Of a stretch of DNA of 37,089 bases, positions 9,956 to 19,249 are shown piece after piece. Positions within the stretch are counted from its first letter, which is position 1, and every line of letters begins with the position of its first letter. A program made the position numbers and the translations under genes. Below the pieces are notes generated by a model. That model did not search any database. It was not told the origin of the DNA and was given only the letters and a program-made list of their open reading frames with translations. Where the stretch lies: NCBI GenBank assembly GCA_009908945.1, contig JAAAOI010000167.1:1-37089 (forward strand). The letters are read 5' to 3'. Source of the stretch: Bacteroidota bacterium. GTDB taxonomy: Bacteria > Bacteroidota > Rhodothermia > Rhodothermales > Salinibacteraceae.

Positions 9956-10008
9956 GTGCATTGCAGAGTTGATCGCTGATCGAGGTGCTGTTGACTGGCG
10001 GGAAGCGA

Positions 10009-10431
10009 TCAGTCGCGCAGAAAATAGACCAGCCCGCCAATAAGCGCCGTGAGTGTCAACACGAGGCCGACAGCCGCTAAGGGGCGCTCGCGGGTGGCCG
10101 CTGAAGCGATGCGTGCTGCGTGCAGCTCTACCGGCGCCAAGCGGAGCAGGCGCGCACTTCCGGATGGCACCGCGCTTGCGCCGATCTTGGCCAACGGGCG
10201 CCCCTGATGCCGCACCACTGCTGTCAATCCGCTGGCCCGGAGCAGGTCATCCGCTGAGCGGATGCTGGCTTCGCGGCCTTGCTGAAGCGGCGCCATGCGC
10301 GTGAGCGCACGCCCGGCTTCCAGGCTTGGCAGGTCGATGTAGACCGTAGGCCCGTCAGCCGTGACGTGGATGTCCTCTCCACCCACCGAGATCATCAGGT
10401 TGGCAATAATGTCGACGAGGGGCCGATTCAT
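10009..10431 (-). CDS. Unrecognised protein with C-terminal membrane anchor
   Basis: 140 residues, family not recognised. The N-terminal ~60 residues (MNRPLVDIIANLMISVGGED, then HVTADGPTVYIDLPSLEAG) read as a compact alpha/beta domain. The last ~22 residues (VGLVLTLTALIGGLVYFLRD) form a single membrane helix with a short charged tail, so this may be a tail-anchored protein with its domain in the cytoplasm. It starts 5 bp after the stop of the 69-residue protein at 10437-10646, which implies translational coupling and a shared function. The unit is closed by the terminator at 9921-9955. No function is proposed. Confidence 0.75.
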   Translation of the reverse strand: MNRPLVDIIANLMISVGGEDIHVTADGPTVYIDLPSLEAGRALTRMAPLQQGREASIRSADDLLRASGLTAVVRHQGRPLAKIGASAVPSGSARLLRLAPVELHAARIASAATRERPLAAVGLVLTLTALIGGLVYFLRD

Positions 10432-10436
10432 ATCGG

Positions 10437-10646
10437 TTAGGCCCCCTGCTCGTGATCCTTCGTCGTGATGCGGATGGTGCCGCTCATCTTCCAGTGCGCA
10501 TGCTCGACGTCATCGCCGGTGCCGCTCGGAACGAGCAAATCGAAGTCTTCAAACTGGTACGTGATTTCAGCACCGCGGCCCGTGAGCTTGTCGTACAGGC
10601 CAATGGCCAGTTCGGGCCAGGTGGTCGTGCCTTTGGGGTCAGCCAT
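10437..10646 (-). CDS. Small conserved-looking protein of unknown function (69 aa)
   Basis: MADPKGTTTWPELAIGLYDK opens the protein, followed by LTGRGAEITYQFEDFDLLVP and a charged end (HAHWKMSGTIRITTKDHEQ). There is no signal peptide or membrane segment. The composition and the beta-strand-like alternation suggest a small soluble fold. The WPELAIGLYDKLTGRGAEI pattern looks family-like, but I cannot name the family. It is first in a two-gene unit with the tail-anchored protein at 10009-10431, and the 248-bp spacer to the divergent SDR gene must hold its promoter. It is probably real because of coupling and amino acid composition. Confidence 0.72.
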   Translation of the reverse strand: MADPKGTTTWPELAIGLYDKLTGRGAEITYQFEDFDLLVPSGTGDDVEHAHWKMSGTIRITTKDHEQGA

Positions 10647-10894
10647 AATACTGGATACCTCCGGTTAGGGGGTTGTGGATAGTGATGTATTATTTGATTA
10701 ACAACACTACTATACCTGGTACACCAAGGAAGCGGGTCCATCACCGCTGCAATTTTTTCGTAATGCTGCGGCCTATGTTCGAAAAGCCGGACACGCAACG
10801 AATCGTAGCTACCGGATGCACCGTCTGTTAACTTATAGTGTTACGACAGATCCAATGATTACGTTATGCTGCTTTACTAAACTGCTATACCGTT

Positions 10895-12388
10895 ATGGCC
10901 GCGCAAAAAATACTGGTTACCGGAGCCACCGGGTACGTAGGCGGCCGCCTGGTGCCGTGTCTGCTGGAAGCCGGGTACGAGGTGCGCTGCTTTGCGCGCA
11001 ACCCCAAGCGGCTCCAGGGACGCGCCTGGAGCGACGCGGTGGAAATCGTACAGGGGGATGCACTGGACTACGACAGCGTCCTCCGCGCAATGGACGGCAT
11101 CGACGTGGCCTACTACCTCATCCACTCGCTCGCGGCTGGTAAAGGGGATTTTGAAGACCTCGATCGGAAGGCCGCCAACAATTTTGGAAAGGCCTGCCAA
11201 GAGCAGGGCGTAGGGCGGATCATCTACCTCGGGGGGATGAAGCCCTCCGGAGAGCACGTCTCTGAGCACCTCCGCAGCCGCCTGGAGACTGGCGACATGC
11301 TACGCGAGTGGAATGTGCCGGTGACGGAGTTTAGAGCCGCCGTGGTTGTAGGGTCAGGGTCGCTTTCATTTGAGTTGATCCGGTACCTTACCGAGCGTGT
11401 GCCCATCATGCTGTGCCCCCGCTGGGTACAGACGCCAACGCAGCCTATCGCCATCCGCAACGTGCTGCAGTACCTTGTGCGCGCCATCAGCGTACCCGAG
11501 AGCACAGGCGAAACCATCCAGATTGGAGGCACCGATGTCCTCTCGTATGCCGAGATGTTCAAGATCTACGCAAAGGTCCGCGGGCTACGGCGCCCCGTCA
11601 TTAACCTGCCCTTTCTGACGCCCACGCTATCGGCTGGATGGGTGGGGCTCATTACGCCCGTGAACACAGACATCGCACGCATCCTCATCGAAGGGCTCGA
11701 CAACAAGGTGGTCGTCACCGATGACAAGGCAGACCGGCTGTTTGACGTGCGTAAGATCTCCTACGAGGCCGCCGTTCGCTTGGCCCTGCGGCGCTTTGCC
11801 GATCAGAACGTCGAAACGACGTGGCACGACGCCCGCTCCTCATCCGACACTCTGCAGCAGCACCGCCCCACAGAAGTGCTGAAGGATACAGAGGGCCTGA
11901 TTCAGGAACAACGTCAGCTCCACATTCCCGCCCGGCCGGGCGCTGTCTTCAACGTGGTGACGGGCTTGGGCGGAGACACGGGCTGGCTGTTTGCTAACCT
12001 GCTCTGGCAGATTCGCGGCTTTGCGGATCTCCTTATTGGAGGCTTTGGCCTACGGCGTGGCCGGCGGCATCCGCGGGAGCTGCGCGTGGGAGACGCGCTG
12101 GACTTCTGGCGCGTAGAGGCTCTGGAAGAGAACCACCTGCTCCGCCTGCGCGCCGAGATGAAGGTCCCCGGCAAGGCCTGGCTACAATTCGAACTGGAGC
12201 CCACCGACGAGGGCACGTTCGTCACCCAAACCGCGCTGTTTGAGCCCAAAGGGCTGTTCGGGCTGGTGTACTGGTACCTGTTTTACCTCCCGCACAAAGT
12301 GCTCTTTCCCGGGATGCTCCGCGAGATTGGCCGCAACGCCGAAGCCATCGATGCGGTGGCGCGCCCCGAGCCGGTGACGGCCGAGTAG
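10895..12388 (+). CDS. SDR-family NAD(P)-binding protein with DUF2867 domain
   Basis: 497 residues in two parts. The N-terminal ~300 residues are an atypical/extended SDR Rossmann domain with glycine motif VTGATGYVGGRLV (residues 8-20), a DVAYYLIHSL strand, and an NmrA/complex-I-like fold; the usual YxxxK is not evident. The C-terminal ~150 residues match the DUF2867 pattern (GWLFANLLWQIRGFADLLIG and a GLFGLVYWYLFYLPH ending). Proteins of this architecture are common and mostly uncharacterised; a sugar-nucleotide or lipid-linked substrate is possible but not shown. ATG at 10895 follows an AT-rich 248-bp spacer. Its 3' end nearly meets hisI from the opposite strand (19 bp). Confidence 0.9.
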   Translation: MAAQKILVTGATGYVGGRLVPCLLEAGYEVRCFARNPKRLQGRAWSDAVEIVQGDALDYDSVLRAMDGIDVAYYLIHSLAAGKGDFEDLDRKAANNFGKACQEQGVGRIIYLGGMKPSGEHVSEHLRSRLETGDMLREWNVPVTEFRAAVVVGSGSLSFELIRYLTERVPIMLCPRWVQTPTQPIAIRNVLQYLVRAISVPESTGETIQIGGTDVLSYAEMFKIYAKVRGLRRPVINLPFLTPTLSAGWVGLITPVNTDIARILIEGLDNKVVVTDDKADRLFDVRKISYEAAVRLALRRFADQNVETTWHDARSSSDTLQQHRPTEVLKDTEGLIQEQRQLHIPARPGAVFNVVTGLGGDTGWLFANLLWQIRGFADLLIGGFGLRRGRRHPRELRVGDALDFWRVEALEENHLLRLRAEMKVPGKAWLQFELEPTDEGTFVTQTALFEPKGLFGLVYWYLFYLPHKVLFPGMLREIGRNAEAIDAVARPEPVTAE

Positions 12389-12407
12389 CCGTTCCCAGGC
12401 GCCCGGA

Positions 12408-12812
12408 TCAGTTGAGCCGCTTGTATACTTCGTCGGGATCAAACACGCGCTCGCCGATAACGATAAACCGTCCATCGCCCAACATCCGGTGGAAACAGCT
12501 CTCGTAGCCTGTATGGCAGGCTGCGCCGCCTTCCTGCCGCACTTTGAACAGTAGGGCATCGCCATCGCAGTCGATGCGCACCTCCCGCACGTGCTGTGCG
12601 CGGCCGCTCGTGGCTCCCTTCACCCACACCTCCTGTCGCGACCGGCTCCAGTACGTCATGCGCCCCGTCCGAAGTGTTTGCTCCAGCGTCTCTGCATTCA
12701 TGTAGGCCTGCATCAGGACCTCGTTGGTCGCGTGGTCCTGCACAATGGCGACCACGAGGCCAGAGTCGTCGTACGTCACGGCGTCCAACAGAGGCTTGAA
12801 GGCGTCGGGCAT
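12408..12812 (-). CDS. hisI: Phosphoribosyl-AMP cyclohydrolase
   Basis: 134 residues. It opens the adenine ring of phosphoribosyl-AMP in the third step of histidine biosynthesis. Seen: the metal site DCDGD (residues 81-85), with zinc-binding ACHTG (Cys99, His100) and SCF (Cys106). The substrate-binding motif [11 protein letters not shown] (49-59) is also present. No HisE pyrophosphohydrolase domain is fused, unlike the HisIE of enterobacteria, so HisE must be elsewhere. The gene stands alone, away from other his genes, in convergent orientation with the SDR gene. The ATG is at 12812, with the cell wall hydrolase diverging from the same 170-bp spacer. Confidence 0.97.
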   Translation of the reverse strand: MPDAFKPLLDAVTYDDSGLVVAIVQDHATNEVLMQAYMNAETLEQTLRTGRMTYWSRSRQEVWVKGATSGRAQHVREVRIDCDGDALLFKVRQEGGAACHTGYESCFHRMLGDGRFIVIGERVFDPDEVYKRLN

Positions 12813-12983
12813 GGTAGAATCTGCAAGTTAACAAGCGGCATGATTTTCCCGAGGTGCTATCCCTTCCGCAGGCAGACGTTTCCTGAAGCCGCCCATCGGT
12901 TGGCACGCGCTCAGGCATACGGATTGCTCCATAGAAACGTGATCACGGGTTTCACCTGCGTACAGCCTCTCGTCCAGTATTCT

Positions 12984-13736
12984 ATGCTTTCCATGCGCCT
13001 CCGCTCTTCTGCCGTTTCGGTCGTGCTTACCGTTGTAGCAACGCTCGCCCTGGCGCCTGCGGCTGCGCTCTCGGCGGCGGATGACTCCGTGGCCGAGCGC
13101 CTGCAGGCGCTCTCCGCATTCGATGCCGACGAGGTGCTGTGGCTTGCGCGGTGCATCTACTCCGAATCCAACCGCCCCCACGAACAGGAGCTGGTGGCTT
13201 GGGTGGTGCGCAACCGCGTCGAAACGGGGTTTCGCGGGGGCTCCTACCGTGACGTCGTGCTCGAAGACCGGCAGTTCAGTGCCTTCAACACCCCATCTAC
13301 CCGCCGGAATCATATTCTGCAGTTAGATGCCCACAGCCGCGCGCCCGGCTGGCGAAGGGCGTTGACCATCGCGTTAGACGTATTTGAGGCGCCGGCCGAG
13401 GAGCGCCCGTTTGCACAGACCACCCGCCACTTCTATAGTCCCGTGTCTATGCGCGGCCGCGGCAAGCCGCACTGGGCGGAGGAAGCGACGCCGCTCTCGG
13501 CTGATGCGCTGGGGGTGACGGCGCATCGGTTCCAGTTTTTCGATGGCATTGACGTGGACGCACGTGCCCTCGCGGAGGGGCCGGTCCGGCCGCCTTCCGG
13601 TGCGGAGGCTGCGGGGGCCCGGCGCACCGTCGATGCGCGTACCTTGCGGGCGCGGATGCGTGCCCGCTCCTCCGGACGTGTGGCCCGGCCGGTTTCACCC
13701 GGCGTGCGGCAGGTGACACGTCCGAACCGTCCGTAA
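12984..13736 (+). CDS. Secreted cell wall hydrolase, SleB type
   Basis: 250 residues from ATG 12984 (ATG 12993 is a possible alternative). The frame is open further upstream, but only these starts give a proper signal peptide: [20 protein letters not shown] then [11 protein letters not shown]. The mature part carries the hydrolase_2/SleB pattern: [12 protein letters not shown] with the likely catalytic Glu in [30 protein letters not shown], and [10 protein letters not shown]. SleB-like enzymes are lytic transglycosylases; outside spore formers they are thought to trim peptidoglycan. The C-terminus is an Arg/Pro-rich tail, probably disordered. Standing before yidD, it may belong to an envelope gene cluster, but each has its own spacing. 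Confidence 0.9.
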   Translation: MLSMRLRSSAVSVVLTVVATLALAPAAALSAADDSVAERLQALSAFDADEVLWLARCIYSESNRPHEQELVAWVVRNRVETGFRGGSYRDVVLEDRQFSAFNTPSTRRNHILQLDAHSRAPGWRRALTIALDVFEAPAEERPFAQTTRHFYSPVSMRGRGKPHWAEEATPLSADALGVTAHRFQFFDGIDVDARALAEGPVRPPSGAEAAGARRTVDARTLRARMRARSSGRVARPVSPGVRQVTRPNRP

Positions 13737-13839
13737 CTCGTCCTCTGGTAGCAGGGGCCTGGCCGCGCACCTGCGGAACCGAGCGGCTGAGGTGCCGATT
13801 AGCCCATTCCCTTACCCTCAGTGCCCATCGTGCCGCCTG

Positions 13840-14190
13840 ATGCCCCGCCTTTACACCGTGCTACGTCTGGTCTATCACCTCCCGCGCAATCTGCTGATCA
13901 GAGGGATACGCCTGTACCAGATGACCCTCTCGCCGTGGCTGGGCGGTGAGTGCCGTTTCGCGCCAACGTGCTCGCAGTACGCGGTGCAGGCGCTGCGCCA
14001 GTACGGGGCCGTCAAAGGATTTATCCTGCTGTCGTGGCGCATCTTGCGGTGCAACCCGTACGGGAGCTACGGCTACGATCCGCCGCGCTGGTTTGGGGAG
14101 CCGAAGCCGGAAAACGATATTGAGCTGCCAGACGTCTGCTGCGCCTCCCCCCCTCCTCGCTCCACTGCTGATACCCCACCTTCCCCATGA
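13840..14190 (+). CDS. yidD: Membrane protein insertion efficiency factor YidD
   Basis: 116 residues from ATG 13840; a GTG at 13792 opens the same frame but adds residues unlike the family. YidD is a small peripheral membrane protein that helps the YidC/Oxa1 insertase. The signature is complete: [19 protein letters not shown], then [21 protein letters not shown] with the family Cys residues. The C-terminal ~25 residues are Pro-rich and poorly conserved. In most bacteria yidD sits in the rpmH-rnpA-yidC cluster; here it is detached and its stop overlaps the ATG of the next gene (ATGA at 14187-14190). Confidence 0.96.
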   Translation: MPRLYTVLRLVYHLPRNLLIRGIRLYQMTLSPWLGGECRFAPTCSQYAVQALRQYGAVKGFILLSWRILRCNPYGSYGYDPPRWFGEPKPENDIELPDVCCASPPPRSTADTPPSP

Positions 14191-14699
14191 GCTCTCCCCA
14201 TGCTGGCGCGCCCACCCTGCGCTTTGCCCTTGTCACTGTACACCCCGACGCTACAGAAGAGACGGACCGCGTGGGGGGATTTGTGCGCCAGCGGTTGCAG
14301 CGCCACGGGCACAAGTTGGTGCTGTACCGCATCGTCCCGCCCAAGCCAGCGATGATACGGGAAGGCATAACCAAGATGGAAGGCCGGGTCGACGTCGTTC
14401 TTTTCAACGGCAGTGCTGGGATCGGGGCCGCGGGGGTTGCTGTAGACGCCCTCATGGAGCTCGTGCCCGACGAGTTGCCCGGCTTTGCTACACTGCTCAC
14501 CCAGCTGCACTTTGCCGAGTCGGGCGCCGCCGCTCAGCACTACCGCCCGTTCGCAGGGCTACGTGGCGACACGCTCTACGCCGCCCTGCCAAGCGACCTT
14601 ACGGTGGCTCGCCTGGCCCTGGACCAGCTCCTCCTCCCCGACCTCCGCGATCGTCTGCCTACCCTGCGCGCCGCACGCCAGGGCACGACTGCGGCGTAG
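14187..14699 (+). CDS. MoaB/Mog-like protein with altered active-site loop
   Basis: 170 residues. The fold order follows MoaB/MogA molybdopterin-binding proteins: an N-terminal strand [41 protein letters not shown], then FNGSAGIG where the family has a GGTG(I/L) loop. It continues with [20 protein letters not shown] and a terminal helix region. Asp residues needed in the classic GGTGxxPRDVT loop are missing ([12 protein letters not shown]), so adenylyltransferase activity is doubtful. Translation is coupled to yidD by an ATGA overlap, and no other molybdopterin gene is nearby. It may be a binding protein repurposed for another ligand. The family call rests on pattern and fold order, not on intact catalytic residues. 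Confidence 0.68.
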   Translation: MSSPHAGAPTLRFALVTVHPDATEETDRVGGFVRQRLQRHGHKLVLYRIVPPKPAMIREGITKMEGRVDVVLFNGSAGIGAAGVAVDALMELVPDELPGFATLLTQLHFAESGAAAQHYRPFAGLRGDTLYAALPSDLTVARLALDQLLLPDLRDRLPTLRAARQGTTAA

Positions 14700-14971
14700 C
14701 CATACAACCACACTTCGTGCCTGAAGAGACGCGGTGACGAGTCCACGCTAGCAAGTAGAGGCGCTCTACCGGATGCCAAAGGCTAAACGGCCGGCCCCTT
14801 GCCATAAGTGAGGTCGAGGTCGCCCCTCCACTCGCGTGCGCCGCTCTGCTGCTCTCAGTCATGCGTCGGGCCATGCCCTCGGTTTATCCTGGGGGCAGTT
14901 TTGGGAGGGTTCCTCGGTGCTCGGGTTCGGGGGCCCCTCTACTCGCGGTGGTAGTGGCCGCCCGTGCCCTC

Positions 14972-15811
14972 CTACAGCCATCCCATCAGCCCTGCCCCTG
15001 CAGTGAGGGCCGGCCATAGCAGAAAAGCGTCCAAGCGCGTGGCGAAAGCCGGTGCCTCGGGGGACGTCTGCAGTAGCCAGTAGAGCAGCAGCAGGTAGCC
15101 CAGGCTGTCCAACGCCAGCAGGCCATCGCCGTATCCTACGGCCAGCCCAGCGGCGAGCCCGCCCGCCAGTGCGAGCGGCGCGCAGCCCACCAACCACAGC
15201 CTGCCCCGCGACCAGCGCACGGCGGGCGTGATGAGGCCTGCTTGCCAGTCCCCCTCCCGGTCGGGGTAGTCCGCCAGCAGGGTAGCCGCCCAGAGGAGGG
15301 CCCAGCGGTAGCCCCCGAGGGCGGCGATGGGCTGATCCAGCCGCAGGTTGGCTTCGAGGGCCGGGAGCAAGACCGCGCCGAGCGTCCACACGCCAGCGAC
15401 AACCACAGGCTTGAAGCTCCCTAACCCTTTCAGGCGCGTGCCCCAGAAGGTGGGCAGGACGTAGGCCAGCCCGACGACAGCCAGCAGCAGGCCCACGGCC
15501 ACCGTCGCTGCCTGCAGGAAAGGCAGCATGGCGAAGGCCACGACCAGCAACACGCCTGCCGACACCTTCAGCCCCCTACGATGCTGCTGGGCCCAAGCCA
15601 TACGCGCGGGCTGGTTGATGCGGTCTTCGGGCGCGAACAGGCCAAGGCGATCGATCTGATAGAGGCCGGCCACCCCACAAAAGGCCAGCGCCAGCAGCGG
15701 CAGGGACGGTGCTACGCCCAGCAGGGCGAACGTGCCGGTCTGCAGGGCTACCGCAACGAGCCCGGCCAGTACGCCTGAGTACCGCAGCACGCGAGGCATG
15801 GAGGCAGGCAT
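14972..15811 (-). CDS. UbiA-like membrane prenyltransferase family protein
   Basis: 279 residues and seven to nine hydrophobic segments. UbiA enzymes move prenyl chains onto aromatic or other acceptors using two Asp-rich motifs. The second motif is clear: LADYPDREGDWQAG (DxxDxxxD). The first is altered: YQIDRLGLFAPEDR keeps Asp residues but not the usual NDxxDxxxD spacing. The ATG at 15811 overlaps the stop of the metallophosphoesterase by one base (TGATG), indicating coupled translation. No quinone or chlorophyll gene is adjacent, so the acceptor is unknown. This is a divergent family member, and loss of prenyl transfer is possible. Confidence 0.7.
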   Translation of the reverse strand: MPASMPRVLRYSGVLAGLVAVALQTGTFALLGVAPSLPLLALAFCGVAGLYQIDRLGLFAPEDRINQPARMAWAQQHRRGLKVSAGVLLVVAFAMLPFLQAATVAVGLLLAVVGLAYVLPTFWGTRLKGLGSFKPVVVAGVWTLGAVLLPALEANLRLDQPIAALGGYRWALLWAATLLADYPDREGDWQAGLITPAVRWSRGRLWLVGCAPLALAGGLAAGLAVGYGDGLLALDSLGYLLLLYWLLQTSPEAPAFATRLDAFLLWPALTAGAGLMGWL

Positions 15812-16641
15812 CAGGCAGCGGTATTGGGCGAAGAGGAAGGCGCTGGCGTCATACGCGGAAAGTCAGCGGTGCGCGCTTCTACAAACCGCCCATCCTCCGA
15901 CACGAACCGGTGCTCGGCTATCGTAAACGTGTCATCGGTGACGGTGATCAGGTTGAAGTAGTTCGTGGACTCGTTCGACCCTCGGCCACGGTCGCTGGTG
16001 GCGGTACCGGCGCTTGCAATCACGAGCTGATGGGCCTGGTCACTCAGCGTGACGGGCTCCACGTGGGAGATGTGCAAGTGGCCGCAGAGCACCAGGTCTA
16101 CGTTGTGGGCGATGGCCATCTCCAACGTCCGGCGCGCATGGCGGGCCAAGTCGTGCCCGCGCTCCATCTTGAGTGTAATTAGGTGATGATGCACCACCAG
16201 CACCTTGAACACCTCCGAGGGCTGCTCGGAGAAATACCGGCGGATGGCGGCGCGCTCCTCGGAGCCGATGGTTCCGCCCTTAATCGTGTAGCCATGGGCC
16301 GAGTTGATGCCCAACACCGCCAGCCCCGGTTGCTCCAGCGTGGGGGTCGGGTTGGCGTCGATGTAGCGCCGGAACCGCGTCAGCGGCGTGCGCAAGCGCT
16401 TGATGGGGTGCCACCAGGGGTACACGTCGTGGTTGCCGGGCACCACCAGGGTCGGCGCCTCAAACGCGCTGAGCAACGCCGCTGCCGCCTTATACTCGCG
16501 TTTCCGAGCGCGCTGGGTAAGGTCGCCGCTCAGGATCACAGCATCTACAGCAGCCGCATTGATTTCCTGCGTCAGTGCCGCCACGATGTCCGGGTGCGCA
16601 ATCCGACCGAAATGCACATCGGAGATATGGGCGAGCCGCAT
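15811..16641 (-). CDS. Calcineurin-like metallophosphoesterase
   Basis: 276 residues from ATG 16641, chosen because MRLAHISDVHFG is the family start; the longer open frame upstream has no relation. Two-metal phosphoesterase, probably cytoplasmic. Seen in order: D-x-H (residues 8-10), GDLTQ (39-43), GNHD (69-72), a central VVHHHL and C-terminal CGHLHISH that closes the metal site. The members with this compact layout include cAMP phosphodiesterase CpdA-like and many of unknown substrate. It lies 59 bp below the E2 gene and overlaps the UbiA-like gene, so it is probably cotranscribed with the pyruvate dehydrogenase genes. The substrate cannot be assigned. Confidence 0.92.
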   Translation of the reverse strand: MRLAHISDVHFGRIAHPDIVAALTQEINAAAVDAVILSGDLTQRARKREYKAAAALLSAFEAPTLVVPGNHDVYPWWHPIKRLRTPLTRFRRYIDANPTPTLEQPGLAVLGINSAHGYTIKGGTIGSEERAAIRRYFSEQPSEVFKVLVVHHHLITLKMERGHDLARHARRTLEMAIAHNVDLVLCGHLHISHVEPVTLSDQAHQLVIASAGTATSDRGRGSNESTNYFNLITVTDDTFTIAEHRFVSEDGRFVEARTADFPRMTPAPSSSPNTAA

Positions 16642-16700
16642 ACCAGCAGAAGCAACAGCGAGGGGGTTACGTGAGAGCACACACCGTCCATCCGGCGTTC

Positions 16701-18104
16701 TTACAGCAGCAGATTCATGGGTTCTTCCAGGTGTTGCTGCAGCGTGTTGAGGAAGGCCGAGCCTACTGCGCCGTCCACCACGCGGTGATCGCACGAAAGC
16801 GTCACCTTCATCCGCTTGCCGGGTACCACCTCGCCGTTCTTCACTACCGGCTCATCGCGAATGGCGCCGATGGCCAGGATGCAGGCGCTCGGGGGGTTGA
16901 TGATCGCAGTGAACTCCTCAATGCCAAACATCCCGAGGTTGCTCGTGGTGAAGGTGGCGCCTTCCATCTCGGCCGGCTGCAGCTTGCGCTCGCGGGCGCG
17001 ACCGGCCATCTCGCGCGTTTCTGCTGCAATCTGCGACAGGCCTTTCCGATCTGCGTGGCGGATGACTGGCGTGACCAGCCCTTCATCAATAGCCACGGCC
17101 ACGCCTACGTGCACCTGGTTGTAATAGCGGATTTCGCCTTCTTTCTCCAGGTAGGCACTGTTGACGTCTGGGTGCTTGCGCAGCGCCGTAGCGCAGGCCT
17201 TCGTGATGATGTCGTTGAAGGACACCTTCGGGCGTTCCTGGGCCTTTGTGAGGTCGTTAAGTTGCTTGCGGAAGGCAATGGTGCCCTCCATGTCGATGTC
17301 GATGGTGAGGTAGAAGTGGGGCGCGGTAAACTTGCTCTCGGCCAAACGGCGGGCGATGGTCTTGCGCATCTGCGAGAGCGGCACGGCTTCGTAGAGGTCT
17401 TCGTCGTCCACCGATACCACGTCGCCCGGGCGCTGGTACGCGGGGGCTTTCGCTTCCGTCTCCTCGGCAGCCGGAGCGGCCTCCTCAGCAGCAGGGGCTT
17501 CCTCGGCAGCGGGGGCTTCCTCGGCAGGTGCCGCTTCCTTCGCCTCCAGCGCCTGCTCAATGTCGCGCTTAATGATGCGCCCCTGTGGCCCGGACCCATC
17601 AATGGTGGCCATGTCCAGTTCGTTTTGGGAGGCCATCCGGCGGGCCAGCGGAGAGGCTTTGATGCGGCCGTCGTCGGCTGCTGGCGCCTCGTCCCCAGCC
17701 GGCACGGGTGCTTGCTGTGCCGCGCCATCGCCCGAGGGCGCACGTTCGGCTGTGGCTGGCGCTTCGTCGGGTGCCTCTGTAGCCTCAGCCTCCGCCGCTT
17801 CAGCTTCCCCGTTCGCAGCGCCTTCCCCCGCCCCAAACTCTTCCAGGACGCTTGAGATATCCTCACCTTCATCCCCGAGCACGGCAATCAGCGCGCCAAT
17901 ATCGACGGCATCGCCTTCCTCCACCAATTTCTTCAGCAACACCCCGTCGTCGAACACCTCCAGGTCCATCGTGGCCTTGTCCGTCTCCACCTGGGCAATC
18001 ACGTCACCGGCGGAGACCTGCTCGCCTTCATCGGCCAGCCAAGCCACCAGCACCCCTTCCTCCATGGTGTCGCTCAGTTTGGGCATGTCAACGGGAATGG
18101 CCAT
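16701..18104 (-). CDS. pdhC: Pyruvate dehydrogenase complex E2, dihydrolipoamide acetyltransferase
   Basis: 467 residues from ATG 18104 (MAIPVDMPKLSDTMEEG is the normal start). It forms the core of the complex and transfers acetyl groups from lipoate to CoA. Seen: one lipoyl domain with the modified Lys43 in ETDKATM, an acidic Ala/Glu linker (about 85-145), and a peripheral subunit-binding domain around SPLARRMASQ. A second hinge of AAEEAPA repeats follows, then the catalytic domain ending with DHRVVDG (His440, Asp444). It follows pdhB by 113 bp. No E3 (lipoamide dehydrogenase) gene is in the window. The acidic linker fits a salt-adapted relative, which is only an inference. Confidence 0.96.
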   Translation of the reverse strand: MAIPVDMPKLSDTMEEGVLVAWLADEGEQVSAGDVIAQVETDKATMDLEVFDDGVLLKKLVEEGDAVDIGALIAVLGDEGEDISSVLEEFGAGEGAANGEAEAAEAEATEAPDEAPATAERAPSGDGAAQQAPVPAGDEAPAADDGRIKASPLARRMASQNELDMATIDGSGPQGRIIKRDIEQALEAKEAAPAEEAPAAEEAPAAEEAAPAAEETEAKAPAYQRPGDVVSVDDEDLYEAVPLSQMRKTIARRLAESKFTAPHFYLTIDIDMEGTIAFRKQLNDLTKAQERPKVSFNDIITKACATALRKHPDVNSAYLEKEGEIRYYNQVHVGVAVAIDEGLVTPVIRHADRKGLSQIAAETREMAGRARERKLQPAEMEGATFTTSNLGMFGIEEFTAIINPPSACILAIGAIRDEPVVKNGEVVPGKRMKVTLSCDHRVVDGAVGSAFLNTLQQHLEEPMNLLL

Positions 18105-18217
18105 AAGTCGGTTGGTCGTTTGTAGGAGAGTCGGAAAAGGGGGCGGTGTAGCGCTCAGCGGCCCAGATGGCAACAGACCGCCTGCGCGAACCTACTGGTG
18201 CGGCCTCCGGGACGCGC

Positions 18218-19198
18218 TCAGAGGTACATTACGTCGCGGCAGGCCTGGTAGGCATCGTCCGCCTGCGGCATGTAGTAATCCATCAGATTCTTCGCATACG
18301 GCGCCGGCACATCCTTCGCAGTGATCCGCCGGACTGGAGCGTCCAGGTAGTCGAACGCGCGCTCCTGGATCTGGAACGCGATTTCGGACGAGAGACTGGC
18401 AAACGGATTGCTTTCGTCGATGATGACGCAGCGGTTCGTCTTCTTGATGGACGCGATGATGGTGTCGAAGTCCAGCGGACGGATGGTGCGCGGGTCGATG
18501 ACTTCCGCCTGATGGCCGTCCTCCGCAAGTCGGTCGGCTACTTCCAGCGCAATGTAGTAGTCCTTACCATTGGCCACGAGGGTGACGGCGTCACCTTCCC
18601 GGACCACGTGCGCTTGGCCGAGCGGGAGCACGTAGTCCTCCTCGTCCGACACCTCCCCCTTCAAGCCGTACATGCGCTCACTCTCGAGGAAAAGCACCGG
18701 GTCATTGTCTCGAATCGATGCCTTCAGCAGTCCCTTGCTGTCGTTAGGCGTGGAGGGCGAGACCACCTTCAGGCCAGGAATGTGGGCGTAGAACGACTCG
18801 ACTGACGTGTTGTGCGTGGCTCCGAGTTGGCCCGCTGCCCCGTTGGGTCCGCGAAACACGATGGGGAAGCTGAACTGCCCGCCCGACATGTAGCGGATCT
18901 TGGCGGCGTTGTTCAGGATTTGGTCGAAGGCCACGAAGGAGAAATTCCACGTCATCATCTCAACGATGGGGCGCAGGCCGTTCATCGCGGCCCCGATGCC
19001 GAGTCCGGTGAAGCCGTTCTCCGAAATGGGCGTATCCACGACGCGCTTGGGCCCGAACTGGTCGAGCATGCCTTCGCTCACCTTGTACGCACCGTCGTAT
19101 TCGGCCACCTCTTCCCCAATGAGGAAGATGTCCTCGTCGCGTTCCATCTCCTCGGTCATTGCGGCGCGAATGGCCTCTCGAAACTGAAGTTCTGCCAT
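18218..19198 (-). CDS. pdhB: Pyruvate dehydrogenase E1 component, beta subunit
   Basis: 326 residues, the usual length. With the alpha subunit it forms the thiamine-diphosphate-dependent E1 that decarboxylates pyruvate and acetylates E2 lipoate. Seen: MAELQFREAIRAAMTEEMER, GEEVAEYDGAYKVSEG with the cofactor-contacting Glu, RVVDTPISENGFTGLGIGAA, and the C-terminal IIDESNPFASLSSEIAF region. ATG is at 19198. It lies 51 bp after pdhA and 113 bp before the E2 gene, the ordinary alpha-beta-E2 order of the branched-chain/Gram-positive-type complex. Branched-chain 2-oxoacid specificity cannot be fully excluded from sequence. Confidence 0.96.
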   Translation of the reverse strand: MAELQFREAIRAAMTEEMERDEDIFLIGEEVAEYDGAYKVSEGMLDQFGPKRVVDTPISENGFTGLGIGAAMNGLRPIVEMMTWNFSFVAFDQILNNAAKIRYMSGGQFSFPIVFRGPNGAAGQLGATHNTSVESFYAHIPGLKVVSPSTPNDSKGLLKASIRDNDPVLFLESERMYGLKGEVSDEEDYVLPLGQAHVVREGDAVTLVANGKDYYIALEVADRLAEDGHQAEVIDPRTIRPLDFDTIIASIKKTNRCVIIDESNPFASLSSEIAFQIQERAFDYLDAPVRRITAKDVPAPYAKNLMDYYMPQADDAYQACRDVMYL

Positions 19199-19249
19199 GA
19201 GTGGGTGTAGGGTAAGTCAGCAATAAAAAGGGGGAACGGCGGCAGCCGG

